From assembly GCA_028532985.1 (NCBI GenBank), contig JANCIK010000008.1:2976001-3040000 (forward strand): DNA of 64,000 bases, read 5' to 3'. A model generated the notes under the pieces. The model was not told the DNA's origin and made no database searches. It was given only the letters and a program-made list of their open reading frames with translations. A program made the position numbers and the translations under genes. This stretch comes from Stropharia rugosoannulata. Lineage: Eukaryota; Basidiomycota; Agaricomycetes; Agaricales; Strophariaceae. Shown piece after piece: positions 12,563-23,121 of this stretch; positions within the stretch are counted from its first letter, which is position 1; each line of letters starts with the position of its first letter.

Positions 12563-12600
12563 ACTGGGGACAGTTGAATTTATAGTGGGGGGGAGAGATG
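12563..12600. promoter_or_regulatory. G-run (polypurine-like) plus opposing TATA box
   Basis: The plus strand reads GGGACAGTTGAATTTATAGT followed by GGGGGGGAGAGA. It closely resembles the polypurine tract before the LTR at 15652. On the minus strand the same segment gives CCCCCCCACTATAAATTC, a TATA box for the 12059-12539 gene. No LTR follows it on the plus strand. It may be a relic of an internal duplication or of a second element end. Confidence 0.45.
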
Positions 12601-13031
12601 GCCTAGCCAAGCAGAGATAAACCTAGGTGCTTCAGGAGATACTGCAGGAAGAACAAGAGCTCAGGGCAGAAGTAAAATCTGGCTGGCACATACACACATG
12701 CATGTCTTTCATATGCGTGCATCGCACTTATACTCGCCCACTGTAAAAAGACAGGAGCAGAAGTTAGTGGGCAGATACAAGCAAGTGGACATGGGTCATA
12801 TGCGCGCATGGCACTGGTAGCCGCTCAAAAGAAACCAGGCTAGTAGACATCTTAAAAAGGCAGAGAGAACTTAAGATCACACAGGAGGAAGATAAGAAGA
12901 TAATGATAATTCCAAAGCATATAATAGTAAACAAAAACTACTCTACATATGCTAGATAGAATAGTTAGGAAGGGAACAGGAAAGAAGTACAAAATGAAAA
13001 CAAGCGTCAAAATGTGTGCCCTGCAGCAAGA
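12601..13031. other. Spacer with repeated TGCGTGCATCGCA-like motifs
   Basis: No gene is seen. Two similar segments, CATATGCGTGCATCGCACT (about 12713) and CATATGCGCGCATGGCACT (about 12797), occur 80 bp apart and match the motif upstream of the LTR TATA box. Confidence 0.45.
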
Positions 13032-15090
13032 CTAGGCCCCCATATTATCACCATCCTCTTCCTCAGCGGAGACCTCGGGGCTCGAGTCGTTGACAACGAC
13101 GGGAGAGGACTTGTAAGACCGAACGGGAGCCTTGCCTTTGCCTTTGCCTTTACCCTTGCCCTTGGAAGTCGCAGGGCAGACTTTGGAAGCCTTAGAAGGC
13201 TGGGGAGCAGGAATAAAAGAAGAAGGATCTTGACAAGGATGGTCAGGGTGATAGAAAGAGGAAGAGGGTAGAGAATTGATCGAAGGGCGGGAGTCCAAGG
13301 GTTGGCAGAGCACATCGTAAGAAGCACAGAGCTGCTTGAGGTCCATAGAACGAAGGGTGTCAAATGTTTCGCAGTCAGCGAAACAGGAGCCAATAATCAC
13401 ATTGGTGTGCAGGGTCACAGCCATAGCCTGTGCGAGCTGCACAAGCTGGATGAGTTCAGCGAAATAGAGGCGCTGAAGGCCTCGACAAGCTTCCTCAGCG
13501 GCGCAAGCTTGCTGACTGAAAGCTTCAATACAGGCAAAAGAGGCATGTAATTCTAGAAAGAAGGAGAACCATAAGTAATAGAAGAAAAGAAGTAAAAGGA
13601 GATGCGCGCACCACAGGGAGAGGTGTGATACCAGCCAGAAGTACCCTCCAAGGCGCTGTCGAGCTCAGGGCCAGTCATGGTATGCAGGCAAGGGCCTTGG
13701 CCCCCTAGGTGGCAACCTGTGCATTTCCGGCCAGGACTGCGAAGGATGCAAAAGTGCTTCAGTGAGGGAGTGGTGGAAGAGTTGTCCTGAGGGCGGCTGC
13801 AAAGTGAGCAAGTGAAACCAGGCTAAGGAAGGAACAATAAATAAATGCTAAAAGAAGAAAAATGAAGGGACGAACGATGATTGCTTCGCGCAGAGCTTCT
13901 GGTGTCTGGCAAGGGGTTGCCAGCCAGGGCCAGGGACACATGATAGACACCAGGCAGGAGGTTGTAGATGGGGTATGTCAAGTGGTACTGCGACTTGGAG
14001 GAATCTATGCCTTTCAAGCGGGGCAGCTCTTCGAGGCTGCTGGGAATCGCCTCTAAGGGAACGACCTTGGTACGCGAGGCACGTACCTGAGGAACGGGGG
14101 GAGAGGCGCGCACGGTGGAGGGCCCCGCTAACGCCTCCTGAATCACTAAAAACAAAGAGAAAAGAAGGGTGTCAAATAAAAGGGATAAAGCTGCAAAGAA
14201 AGAATACATACCAGCTGCTTTGCGGGTATGCTTGGCAATGGGAATAGCAGGGACAGGCAGGGTGGAGATGGGTACGAGCGCAGCATGCTTGTGTTTGGAA
14301 GGGGGAGCAGGTGCAGAATCAACAACTGGAGGTAATATGAGGTCTGGAGAAGGAGAAGGAGGGGGAGGGGTTGGCGAAGGAGCGGCGCACTTTCGCTTGG
14401 CGGGTGCGACAGGAAGGGGCTCGACTGGCAGGGGATCTGGAGAGGGAGGGGGTGGTGTGGGCGAAGGTGAGGCACGCCTCTCTTCAATGGGAGGGGCGGG
14501 CATTGAGTCAACAACCACTCCACTGGACTCCCCCATCTCGACGTCGGCGCTGGTAGACGCAATCGGCACATATTGGAGGCGAGGCTCGGGCTCGTCTCCG
14601 GGGGTCCAGAGCAAAGGGAAAGCCGTGGCGAAAGCCCTCCAGTATGAGAGAAGCTAAGACGCGGGGGCGTGCAGTGCACGTAAGCAGTTGAAGGAGAAAT
14701 AAAATAAAATAAAAGACATACCGGTTCGAGCAATGGCTCTGAGTACCAAGCCGGCCGTTTAGTCGGGTCCTGCACGTCCCGACTGAAGGAGGAGGTAGTG
14801 TCAGTCAGGCTCAAGATGGACAGGATGAGCGCAAGCTCGCGGATGCCAGCGTGGTGCGAAAGGTCCTGGGGAAAGGGTATCAGGTGGGCTTCGAGGCCCG
14901 CAGCAAGCGAGTCCCGATAGGTGTTGAAGAGGGTCGTTTGGGCAGTATTGAGAGTGTTGAGGTCTCTGAGGTCCTCCAATGCGTGGAAGTCTGCCAGTGC
15001 AGAGTGCAGGAGGTGGAAGTGATCAACGAGGCCTTGCTCACGATCCTCGGTGCGCTGCCGGATGGACAAAAAAGCCTTGCGGAATCCCAT
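13032..15090 (-). CDS. Antisense six-exon gene in Gypsy locus, Cys-cluster protein (580 aa)
   Basis: Exons 15090-14722, 14653-14212, 14127-13951, 13898-13876, 13822-13612 and 13552-13032 join in frame to 580 residues without a stop. The start is MGFRKAFLSIRQRTEDREQG. An N-terminal helical region is followed by YWRAFATAFPLLWTPGDEPE. Next come a long Pro/Ser-rich linker with repeated PTPPPPSP, a basic spot KHTRKAA and the segment IPSSLEELPRLKGID. A Cys/His cluster comes next (CSLC, then C-x7-KCTGCH, then CLH), likely zinc binding. A helical segment (EAFSQQACAAEEACRGLQ) and a Lys/Gly repeat (KGKGKGKGKGK) before an acidic tail end the protein. The 23-nt fourth exon is inferred because it restores the frame. 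Without it one frame change would be needed. Proteins of this type are, from memory, common uncharacterised Agaricomycete proteins. A DNA- or RNA-binding role is only a guess. Confidence 0.65.
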
Positions 15091-15195
15091 GAAAGTTTTG
15101 TGGTCCAGGTTGGGAAGTAGAAAATAAAGAAAGCAGTAAGGGTTGGGTAGAGAGAGAGGATGAGAAGGAAGAAGGAAAAGTAGCGTGAATGGCTG

Positions 15196-15205
15196 CTTTA
15201 TATAT
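15196..15205 (-). promoter_or_regulatory. TATA box of the 13032-15090 gene
   Basis: The minus strand reads GCCATATATAAAGCAGCC, about 105 nt upstream of the ATG at 15090. It is the only TATA-like sequence in the leader region. Confidence 0.55.
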
Positions 15206-15639
15206 GGCAGGGAGGAATAGCAAAAAGAAAATTCTGGAGTATGGGAGAAGTCGTGCTGCGAGGAGCGCATGTCGAATAAACTTACCGGCAATAAACTAGA
15301 ACAGCGCGCCACCTGCAAGACAAAGGCCCAGTAGGGTCCGGGAAGGAAAAAGAAAAGCCTGATTAGGAAGGTGACCCAAGAAGGAATTAGGCAGGAAATA
15401 CGGTGCCCGTAAGGGTGCAGTGGCGGTTGCCTAAAAATAAGCTAGTCGAGAAAAGTTGGGCGGGGATACCTGAAAAGGAAGCAAAGAGGGTGGATAGAGA
15501 TAGTGACTCGGGCGGAAGCGCTGTATTGACCACATAGGGCAGTAGTTGAGCCATAGGGCAGGAAAATAGGAAAGTGGTAAACTGCTATCAAAGAAGCGAT
15601 GTGCGCATCTGGAATTGACTGAGGACAGTCAAGATTTTA
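15206..15639. other. Internal 3' region of the Gypsy locus, no gene seen
   Basis: This 0.4-kb purine-rich plus strand separates the antisense promoter from the polypurine tract. No coding frame or repeat was recognised. Confidence 0.45.
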
Positions 15640-15651
15640 GTGGGGGGGAGA
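15640..15651 (+). other. Polypurine tract before 3' LTR
   Basis: The sequence AGTGGGGGGGAGA lies immediately before the TGACAGGG start of the LTR at 15652. This is the standard place and composition of a plus-strand primer site. It identifies the 15652 LTR as a 3' LTR on the plus strand and puts the antisense genes inside an element. Confidence 0.7.
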
Positions 15652-16137
15652 TGACAGGGCTGCTTTTTGGCTACAGATGTAAACAGTCAGAAGTTCCATT
15701 AATGGGATAGCTGCGCGCAGGAAACGTAGAGGGACTAGAGTGGAGCCTGACTTGTAGTCTATAGCTATCAGCATGTGAGCATCATGGCTATAAGCGCCTG
15801 CACGCTCCATATCGCGAGAGGGATTGGTCAGCAAGCTGCACAGTCTAAAAGTGCATAGTTTGGCCATCTGTGCGAGCGATTAGGTGTGCATAGAACGGTT
15901 AAGCACCAGCAAAGTGGGGTGTGAGTACAGCTGAGCAAGTACCAAGGGTGGTGTGAAGGGCTGTGCATGCATTGCAAAGGCAAAATTTGCCTAAGTCCAC
16001 ACATCATGTGACCGTGGCAGTGCGCATCTTTTGATGCGCAAAAGCCCGAGGGAACGAACGACATGCGCGCAGCGAATGCCAAGGGACTGGGACACTAGAA
16101 GGGGAGCTCAGGATGTGATGTGCGGACCTTTGGCTGC
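15652..16137 (+). repeat. Truncated Gypsy 3' LTR
   Basis: The first roughly 485 bp match the left LTR from TGACAGGGCTGC up to GGACCTTTGGC, with many substitutions and small indels. Homology then stops at about 16137. The missing part would include the TATA box and R-U5. Several differences are CpG to TpG or CpA. Confidence 0.8.
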
Positions 16138-16764
16138 TGTGAGGTGCGAAGTTGGGTAGGACCAGTCTGAAAAGCCTGTTTCTATAGTTCACAATGTACG
16201 AAGGCAATGTGTGTACAACAATAGCACGTTGAAAAGGTTTTACTTGTTTTAAAATAAGGAGCTTCCAGTGTATGAGGTTTAAACAACGGTTTCCGATGGG
16301 AACTGGTATGATGTGTATAGGTAGAATTTAACCCTGAAGGAAGCTGGAGAAGTACAGAGATATTCTACTCCTTAAATACCCATCTGGTTGCCATGCCCAG
16401 ATTGTACCATATACATCCACAAAGATCCGACTGCCGTGCTGACTTTATCTCATTGGAAACCATGCTGCACTACAGCATGCTTCATATCTTGGCCACAAAT
16501 TTCCTTATCTTCGGAAACCAAGCCCAAGCACAAGAAATCTTCCTGTGGCCGGATCAACTCCATGTTCACCCTTAAACACACATCTCCTCTGACCCTCTTT
16601 CCACACCTATGTCCCTTGTGTTTGTGTTGAGATTCTTCTGCTTTCTGCTACCACACGCCTCCATGTCGTCGGAAACCCCTGCATATCGTCGGAATCCGTC
16701 ACCATTTTTGTCCCAGGTCATATGTATGGGTATTTCCATGTGATTGACTCCCTTGTGGGTCTAT
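16138..16764. other. Unassigned region
   Basis: No gene was recognised. Short frames around 16388-16630 have no motif. The sequence is moderately pyrimidine-rich and shows no match to the repeats defined elsewhere in the window. Confidence 0.4.
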
Positions 16765-17103
16765 AGTTACATCAGATTGTTAATATTGATCTGATGTTGT
16801 TGGCATCAGAAGTCATATATTGCTCTGATGCTGTTGTCTTTCTTGATCCGGCCATTGAGTTTGTAATAACATCTTGAGTTTTCCTTGTGCTTGTCTTCTT
16901 GTTTCATCATGTACATATTTCATATCTTCGAATAAACTTGCATCTTCACATCTCAGTCTTCATATTTCGTGCTTCTTCTTGTTCTTTCCGTTTCCGATAG
17001 TAGTTTCTGATCGTTATGGTGGATATGTCGCTTCTTGTGTATCTATGTTCTAAACCTTATGGTTTTTCTTGTTTTCACGAGGGGCCAGCCCCAGCCCCTC
17101 ACA
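16765..17103 (+). repeat. Small LTR (family F), copy 1
   Basis: About 339 bp from GTTACATCAGATTG to CCAGCCCCAGCCCCTCACA match the reverse complement of 33041-33376 over the whole length. In the other copy the ends are TGTTACATC...CCTCACA, an LTR-like TG...CA pair. Here the first T is changed to A. The sequence is joined directly to a LINE reverse-transcriptase frame at 17104. Confidence 0.6.
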
Positions 17104-19464
17104 CTGCTCTCAATGATTCTCTACATCATATACAATGCAGACTTGCTCGAGCTGGCTCACAGATCAACAGAGGACTCAATAGGGTTCATGGATGATGTTA
17201 TGGTCCTGGCCATAGTGTGGTCCTTCTGTCAGACAACACACATGCTCAAGGTGTTCATGGAGCGGGATGGCAACGGCTTTCAGTGGGGTGAAGATCACAA
17301 CTCATGCAATGAAATCAGCAAGCTTGCAGTAGTTTATTACACCCGCAAGCGCAGAGCCAACCCTGCGCGCCCTGGACGGACAAGACCCCTGCATCACCCT
17401 CAACTTGTTCTTCAAGGTCCAGTGGTGGAGGATGCTCCCAGCTACAAGTATCTGGGGATACACATGGACAGGGAACTGCACTGGGCAACACAAACTCAGA
17501 AGGCCATTGCCAAGGCTTCAACCTGGGTCCTGGCATTCAGCCTGCACTTAAGGGTGTCCCTGCTCATCTGATGCGCCAGCTATTTCTCTCAGTTTCCCTG
17601 CCCAAAATGACTTACGGTCTAGATGTATGGTACATACCACCCTACCTGCTGGAGGGTGGTAGCTGCTGTGTTGGATTGGTGCGAGCTCTAGCCAGCATGG
17701 TCAGCATCCAGTGTGTTGCCTCTCTAGCTATCACAGGTGCCCTGCAAACCACACCTTCTTCCCTTTTAGCCGTACATGCAAGGTTGCTGCCCATGCCCCA
17801 GTAGCTGAAGGTGATCTGCCACAGGGCACTGACAAGAATATGTATCCTGCCTCACTTGAACCCCATTGCTGCCATCTTGGATGGATACACATGGGACAAG
17901 GCTCGTACTTTCCCCTCGGCTCTTCAGTGCCTGCTGGACAGCACCAGTTTTGACACTAGGCCTTTGGAATGCATTCCCCCTCGCAACATGCCTGCGACAT
18001 GGGCTCGACCCTACAGAGTTGCAGAATTTGAGGGTGCAAGGGTGTTTGAGCACGACGACACAGCGGGACTACAGATATACATCGATGGCTCCTGCATTGA
18101 TGGCTGTCTAGGGGCCGCTCCCTACTTTACCATGGAAAAGCACGAGATGCCCCTGACAAGATCCTGTACTACCATCTAGGTACAGAGGCAGACTACACCC
18201 AGGAAAACACTGAGGGGGTTGCCTGTTGGCTGGGAGCACATCTACTGCGGGATGAACAGCCTCAAGGTATGTCGCACCACCTCTCCATCTACACTGACCA
18301 TCAGCCGTTCCTGCACCTCTCGCACACATCCCGGCCCTGCACGGGTTACCACATTGTTGCAGCAATGCACTGCAGGGTCCTCAGCAGGAGCACCTGGTGC
18401 TGCGATACATTCCCTCCCACAAGGGCATTGTGGGCCATGACCAGGCGGATGCTGCAGCTTGTGCAGCTGCACAGGGCTGGAGCTCGCCTACTGTGCTGCT
18501 TCCACTGGCCCTCCGTGTGGGGATTGTCCTGTGTAGTGCAACTGCAACTAAGACAGCATATGTGCGGTCCATGTGGCAGGAGGCCAGGGCTGAATGGCTA
18601 GCGACAGAAAGGGGCAAACATTTCCACAGGCAAGTTGACTTGACTTTCCCTTTCGATGATTTCCACATGATACAGGGCCAGCTGCCCCGCCATCACGCCA
18701 GCCTACTGATACAGATGTGTACTGAACACCTGCCACTCAACATGTACCTAGCCAGGTTCAAGCAGGTCGACTCGCCCTGGTGTGACGCCTGCAAGGTGTG
18801 CCGAGGCATGTACAAGGAAGAGATGTTGCGCCATCTCCTGTTCGAATGCCCTAGCTACGATGGACCGCAGGCAGAGATGGATCACAAATTAGGTCGTGAT
18901 GTGCAGAAACTCAAGCGCATGCTGGGCGACCACTGCAACTTCGGGTTTGTGCTTACCTTCATTAAGCGTACCGGGCGCCTCAAATACAGCCTCGGTGAGT
19001 CCTAAACTACTCCCTGCAGGATATACTTTGTGCTGGCATCACAGGCAGGTTAACATGACCCCATTACAGGCTGGCGACGAAATCCTACTCCCCATGTGCC
19101 ACAAGATGCTTACTCAAATCCGAACAACACCGGATGCCAGTCCTGCCCTGGCTGAAGAAGCCCTACCAAACTCTCTCAAACCTGACCACACTACACTTCT
19201 CACAAAGCAGATACACCCCTTGCATGCAATAACACAACTGCAGGCGAGGACACTCAAACCCTCCCTTCAAACTGGGGCTGCCCAAAAACCAGGTTTCTGT
19301 CTGGGGCTGTCTGGGGTGCATAGCGCGTCAGCAGTGCAGAGGGACCCTTGGGACAAGTGGAGGAAGGCCTGGGGGCCTTGCATTCGTAGTAGTCCTAGTT
19401 ACTTGTAATGTCTACATGGTGCACACACGCCAAGGACCCAAATTGACACCAAAAAAAAAAAAAA
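17104..19464 (+). pseudogene. LINE (non-LTR) retrotransposon, 5'-truncated RT plus RNase H, decayed
   Basis: Segments in shifting frames follow the order of a fungal Tad/I-type LINE ORF2. The RT palm is at 17104-17571 (ILYIIYNADLLE, then GFMDDVMVLA with the F-x-D-D catalytic pair, then SYKYLGIHMD). The RT thumb region is at 17571-17800 (LPKMTYGLDVWYIPPY, ASLAITGALQTT). RNase H is at 17811-18560 (QIYIDGSCIDG, IYTDHQPFL, YIPSHKGIVGHDQAD). The C-terminal region at 18560-19005 has C-x2-C and HLLFECP. A 3' untranslated region ends in a poly(A) run. Endonuclease and the first half of RT are missing, and several frameshifts and stops are present. The junction with the small LTR at 17103 is abrupt, so either the LINE was 5'-truncated on insertion or the LTR recombined into it. 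Confidence 0.85.
19451..19464 (+). other. Poly(A) tail of the LINE
   Basis: Fourteen consecutive A residues follow GACACC at the 3' end of the LINE and mark its insertion point into the KDZ transposase copy. KDZ-like sequence resumes at AAAGCTTGGAAACC. Confidence 0.7.
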
Positions 19465-21890
19465 CAAAGCTTGGAAACCTAGTGGGTGAGCATTAAATTG
19501 GCTGGTGGTGTCATTCAATGGGTTTTGGATGGCGACCACTGCATCTGCCCACACATTCTGCCGGTGTTTCCACATATTTGCCATATGGACATAGAATTGA
19601 ACTGTCCAGTCCATTTCATGCTGACATAGCACAACCTCTTCCTCCCAGTGCATCTTCTGTGCTCTTGCTCTTAGCCAATGAATTCAATAGCCTACAACTG
19701 TATAAGTCACAGCTTGATGAGTATCAATGAAACTTACAATCATTGATTCTCTCATGATTGAGATTTCCTTTGACAGGCGGATTTCCATCCAGCAGTTCCA
19801 TATTATGTTCCATTCTCCATATCCAAGACATTCGAGAATTGCTTCCCCCTCTTGCATTCAGGTCAGTTATGGATGCACTAGTATTAGTATCAGCTTTAGA
19901 CATGATGGGGAATTGTTGTTCAATGGCAGCCCTATCATTGTCATCTCTTGCAAGGCATAGCATTGATAATCAGTTTTCATTGTATTTCTGCTGGTGTGTA
20001 CTGGTTGCTTGTGCCAAGATGACTACTCAATCCTGAGCTCTGGTGTGATGTGCACCATCTGTCTGCCTGACATCAAATGCATATAGCCAAGATTTCTGAA
20101 TAATTTCCCCATGAATTGATTCCAATAAATCATCAGCATGAGCTTTTCTGATCTTTAGCTCTGTTTTTTGCAATTGGCAGAGTATAGATTTATCCTGAGC
20201 AGATGCACCGGTGGCTGTCATGAGCTCTTCAGTGATTTCAGAAGGGAATGCCATCAGCTGCCTTTCTGGGTCAGCATAACTGACTTCTTCATTAGCCACC
20301 TCTGCTTCTTCATCTGTTTGTGCACCATCTAGGATGGGAACATCATGTTCATCATTGAAAGAATTCACAATATCAATGCCCATAATGTCGACTGCACTGC
20401 GAGCAAATTTGTTGAGCTGCTTGCATAGGGTGTGTCAGCAGCGTACCAGATCCTGACACTGTACCACTGTAGGATCTCGAGGCATATGGCGGACATGGGA
20501 GCACAATTCATTTCTAAATAATGAATAAATTGGTTGGTAATAACAATTGATACTACTCACTGCAATTGCTCAGCTTGAATACCCTGTGAGAGCCATACAG
20601 CTTGACTGCCAGTCTCTCCATTTCAAATTTCATTCTCTGAAAGCTGCACCTCAATTTCTTGCATGGTTGCAGCCTTCTGCACAGCCGGTCGATAAATGTC
20701 CATTGCTTCTGGGTCCTCATCTTGCCAGTGTTCAGGAGCCTCAATCTGTTCCAGCCATTCTGGGAGTTTATCCGCCGGCATACTTGCAGTAATATTGTTA
20801 TAGTACACAATAGCATCAATTTCTTGATTCACTGCTCGAATATATTTCTTGATGATTTTAGATGGCATATTGACTGTCTTCTTCCAATTAGAATTGCCCA
20901 TGTGATCATTGAGCACTTCAGCCCTGTGGCCAGCAGTTGCAGTCTGCACACTGCAAGATGTCTTGTTCAGCAGGCTCCACAGGGTTTCCAGGATTTCTCT
21001 GTCTACCATGCCAACACCAGGGATATAGGTAGATGCCCATCTAAATAGACATTCCATCTTGTGGCCATGTACATGCCAGAGACCAACTGCACGTATGCAT
21101 CGAAGCCTTTGTGGCCAAGTGAGACCCTTCATTAGTTGAAATTGCCTAGTCATATTCTTGTAGAACTGACACATAATGTCATAAATGAACATGACAGTCT
21201 CAATGCTGCCGGTGTTGGTATGCTTGAGTGCTTCAGAAATACTGTAGTCCATGCACATTTGACATTCACCCAATTCAAAGTCAACAAGACTGCCTGGACA
21301 GAAGCAGCCATGCCTTGCACATGCCTGTACACCTATCCCTCTGACCCGGCAGCCAGACACAACCTTTTCACTGTCAAGCTGTGCACAATGAGAATGGCAA
21401 GTCGGCAGCTCCTTGAATTTCCTGGAATATTTTTTGGCATCTTTCAAATGCTTCTGGTATGGACCAGTGGCTATCATGAATGCCTGGCCGGCTGTCAGAT
21501 CAATGTCATCATGGGCATTCTTTTGATTCAAATGGTCAGCCTTGAAGTTCCCATCAGCACAGTACTTGCAAATGAACAGGAACATCTTGTCATTCTCTTT
21601 CCAGTTGTCAGGGAGGTTGATTTCTGGTTGAGGACAAGCAGGGCAAAATAGAGCCAGTATATCACTGTAAATTGATGGTGTTGTTTTAATCCCTCCAGCG
21701 GAATTACCAGTGGCATCTTCAGGTGCACCATCTTCACTGTCTGATTCAGACTGTTCTGCAACTGGTGGAGGCATAATATCCTGATTTGGTATTTCATTAT
21801 CAGCAAGAATCCACACTTCCGGGATAGCTGGTGGATCAGGGTTTGGGTGCCATAGTCCATGAGCTCAGCCATGCATGGTCCACATCTTCA
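19465..21890 (-). pseudogene. KDZ (Kyakuja-Dileera-Zisupton) transposase, decayed
   Basis: The longest open segment (21816-20623) carries the fungal KDZ signature. It has FCPACPQPEINLPDNW, then ADGNFKADHL, a Cys-rich stretch (GCRVRGIGVQACARHGCFC), YDIMCQFYKNM, LWHVHGHKMECLFRWAS and LETLWSLLN, which place the RNase H-like acidic residues. Further segments on the same strand continue the protein: 20811-20553 in another frame, 20383-20027 and 19963-19727 (SWIWRMEHNMEL). A C-terminal helical part is at 19653-19480. KDZ enzymes move large DNA transposons and are abundant in Agaricomycetes. Frameshifts and stops break this copy. A related C-terminal piece lies at 51280-51660. Confidence 0.8.
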
Positions 21891-21921
21891 TGTTGCGAAA
21901 CTGTCTACTGAGCTGGCAGAC

Positions 21922-22900
21922 ATCAGGAAAAAGACTTTTTTGAGAAAAGTCTTTTAATTTTTAAAAAAGACTCAAAAAGACTTAAAAAGACCCCAGGAGA
22001 CCTGGGTCTCTAGGAGACTTTTAAAGCAAAGTCTCCAGGTGTCAAACTTTTAAAGACTTTTTTATGTCTCTAGGAGTCTCTTTAATGTCTTTTTATGTGT
22101 CTATAATGTCTCTAGATGTCTCTAAATGTCTTTTAATGTTACATTTTTGCTTGATAAAAACATTAAAAACATAACCTCATCTTAGCCAAATCACTACTAC
22201 ATAGATTAGATTGTCTTTGTAAGTGTATTTGTAAGTAGGTAATTAGGTATATTTAAATGTACTTAAGATTTGTCATAAAGTAACTATATTAGTCAGCACA
22301 TTACATAGACATACAATGGCAAATAAACCATCACATTAACTTGGGTACAATGGGGAGAGGAACTTATGTTGTGGAAATAATTTGCATTAGCCAGGAATTG
22401 AACCAACAGCTTCATGCATGACTTAAAACTAGCAAACTTTCCCTTATGCCATGTGCCTGTGTATCTAGACTCACTGCAGATCAAATATAATGGTAATGCT
22501 CTAGATTACATTAATTTGTTACATCACAAGTCATTGAATTTAGTCATGTTCAGATGTATTTTATATAAGACCTACAATGTAGATTACAAGTAATAGTTGA
22601 CAATAGCTATTCACAAGTCAATTTTTTGCTAGGTTCTTATGTCTTTAAATGTCTTTTTGAGTCTTTTTGTAGCTTTTTAATGTACTTAAAAAATTGAAAG
22701 ACTTTAAAAGACATAAAAAGATCTAAAAAGACATAGAAAGAATTACATATTTCCCTAAAGTCTCTAGGAGACCTTCAAAAGTATAAAAAAAGACATCAAA
22801 TTCACCAAAAGACATATTGATGTCTCAAAAAGACAGTAATTTCCCAAGAGACACATAGATGTCTCAAAAAGTCTCTTTTCCAAAAAGTGGTTTTCCTGAT
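21922..22900. mobile_element. Family B TIR element, copy B1
   Basis: The 979-bp unit begins ATCAGGAAAAAGACTTTTTT and ends AAAAAGTGGTTTTCCTGAT, imperfect terminal inverted repeats. Flanks AGAC and AGAT suggest a 4-bp target duplication with one change. The outer 200-250 bp on each side are packed with GTCTTT/GTCTCT and the reverse AAAGAC. The centre is AT-rich with a tRNA-like promoter. There is no transposase, so it is non-autonomous. A 63-codon open frame (22293-22484) recurs in other copies but is not considered coding. Confidence 0.7.
22394..22451 (-). promoter_or_regulatory. tRNA-like Pol III A and B boxes inside B1
   Basis: On the minus strand TGGCATAAGGG (A-box-like) and GGTTCAATTCC (B box, one change from GGTTCRANTCC) are spaced as in a tRNA gene. 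The ends do not form an acceptor stem, so it is not a functional tRNA. Confidence 0.5.
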
Positions 22901-23121
22901 AGATGGCCAGCTAGTCAATCTGTTTGGACGACCCCTTGAACCTGCAACACCAGCAGTGTGCTGTACACCCCCTTTCCAGGCCCCTATCTCAGCAACAGTG
23001 ACAAGCTGTTTCTAACAGGTGGTCCCAGTGGCATCCAGGCTTGGCACAAGTGGGTATGCATGTGTGGCTGGCAAGCCAAAGAGGAAGAACAAGGCAGGCA
23101 CAGCAGGCGCAGGGGACCTGC
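22901..23121. other. Unassigned spacer
   Basis: This short stretch lies between element B1 and the 23122 LTR. No gene or repeat was recognised. Confidence 0.4.

Larger units (their letters stand above)
3413..16137 (+). mobile_element. Composite Ty3/Gypsy-type LTR retrotransposon locus with antisense genes
   Basis: In plus-strand order the locus holds an LTR (3413-4619), a primer-binding site, gag and protease (4804-7843), an LTR in reverse orientation (8021-9227) and the C-terminal end of pol (9229-9523). After these come four genes on the minus strand (9650-15090), a polypurine tract (15640-15651) and a truncated same-strand LTR (15652-16137). RT, RNase H and the integrase core are absent. 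They would be expected where the inverted LTR now lies. The two 1,207-bp LTRs are almost identical, while the 15652 LTR is visibly more diverged (roughly 85-90 percent by eye). The locus is therefore probably not one simple insertion but an older element rearranged by a younger LTR or by LTR recombination. Confidence 0.65.

Noticed and set aside
14169..14657. Gly/Glu-rich plus-strand frame of 162 codons
   Set aside because: It is the antisense of the Pro/Ser-rich exon of the 13032-15090 gene; low-complexity DNA stays open in several frames.
22293..22484. 63-codon frame conserved at 30932-31123
   Set aside because: It overlaps the tRNA-like centre of family B and is broken in the 27925 and 42927 copies.
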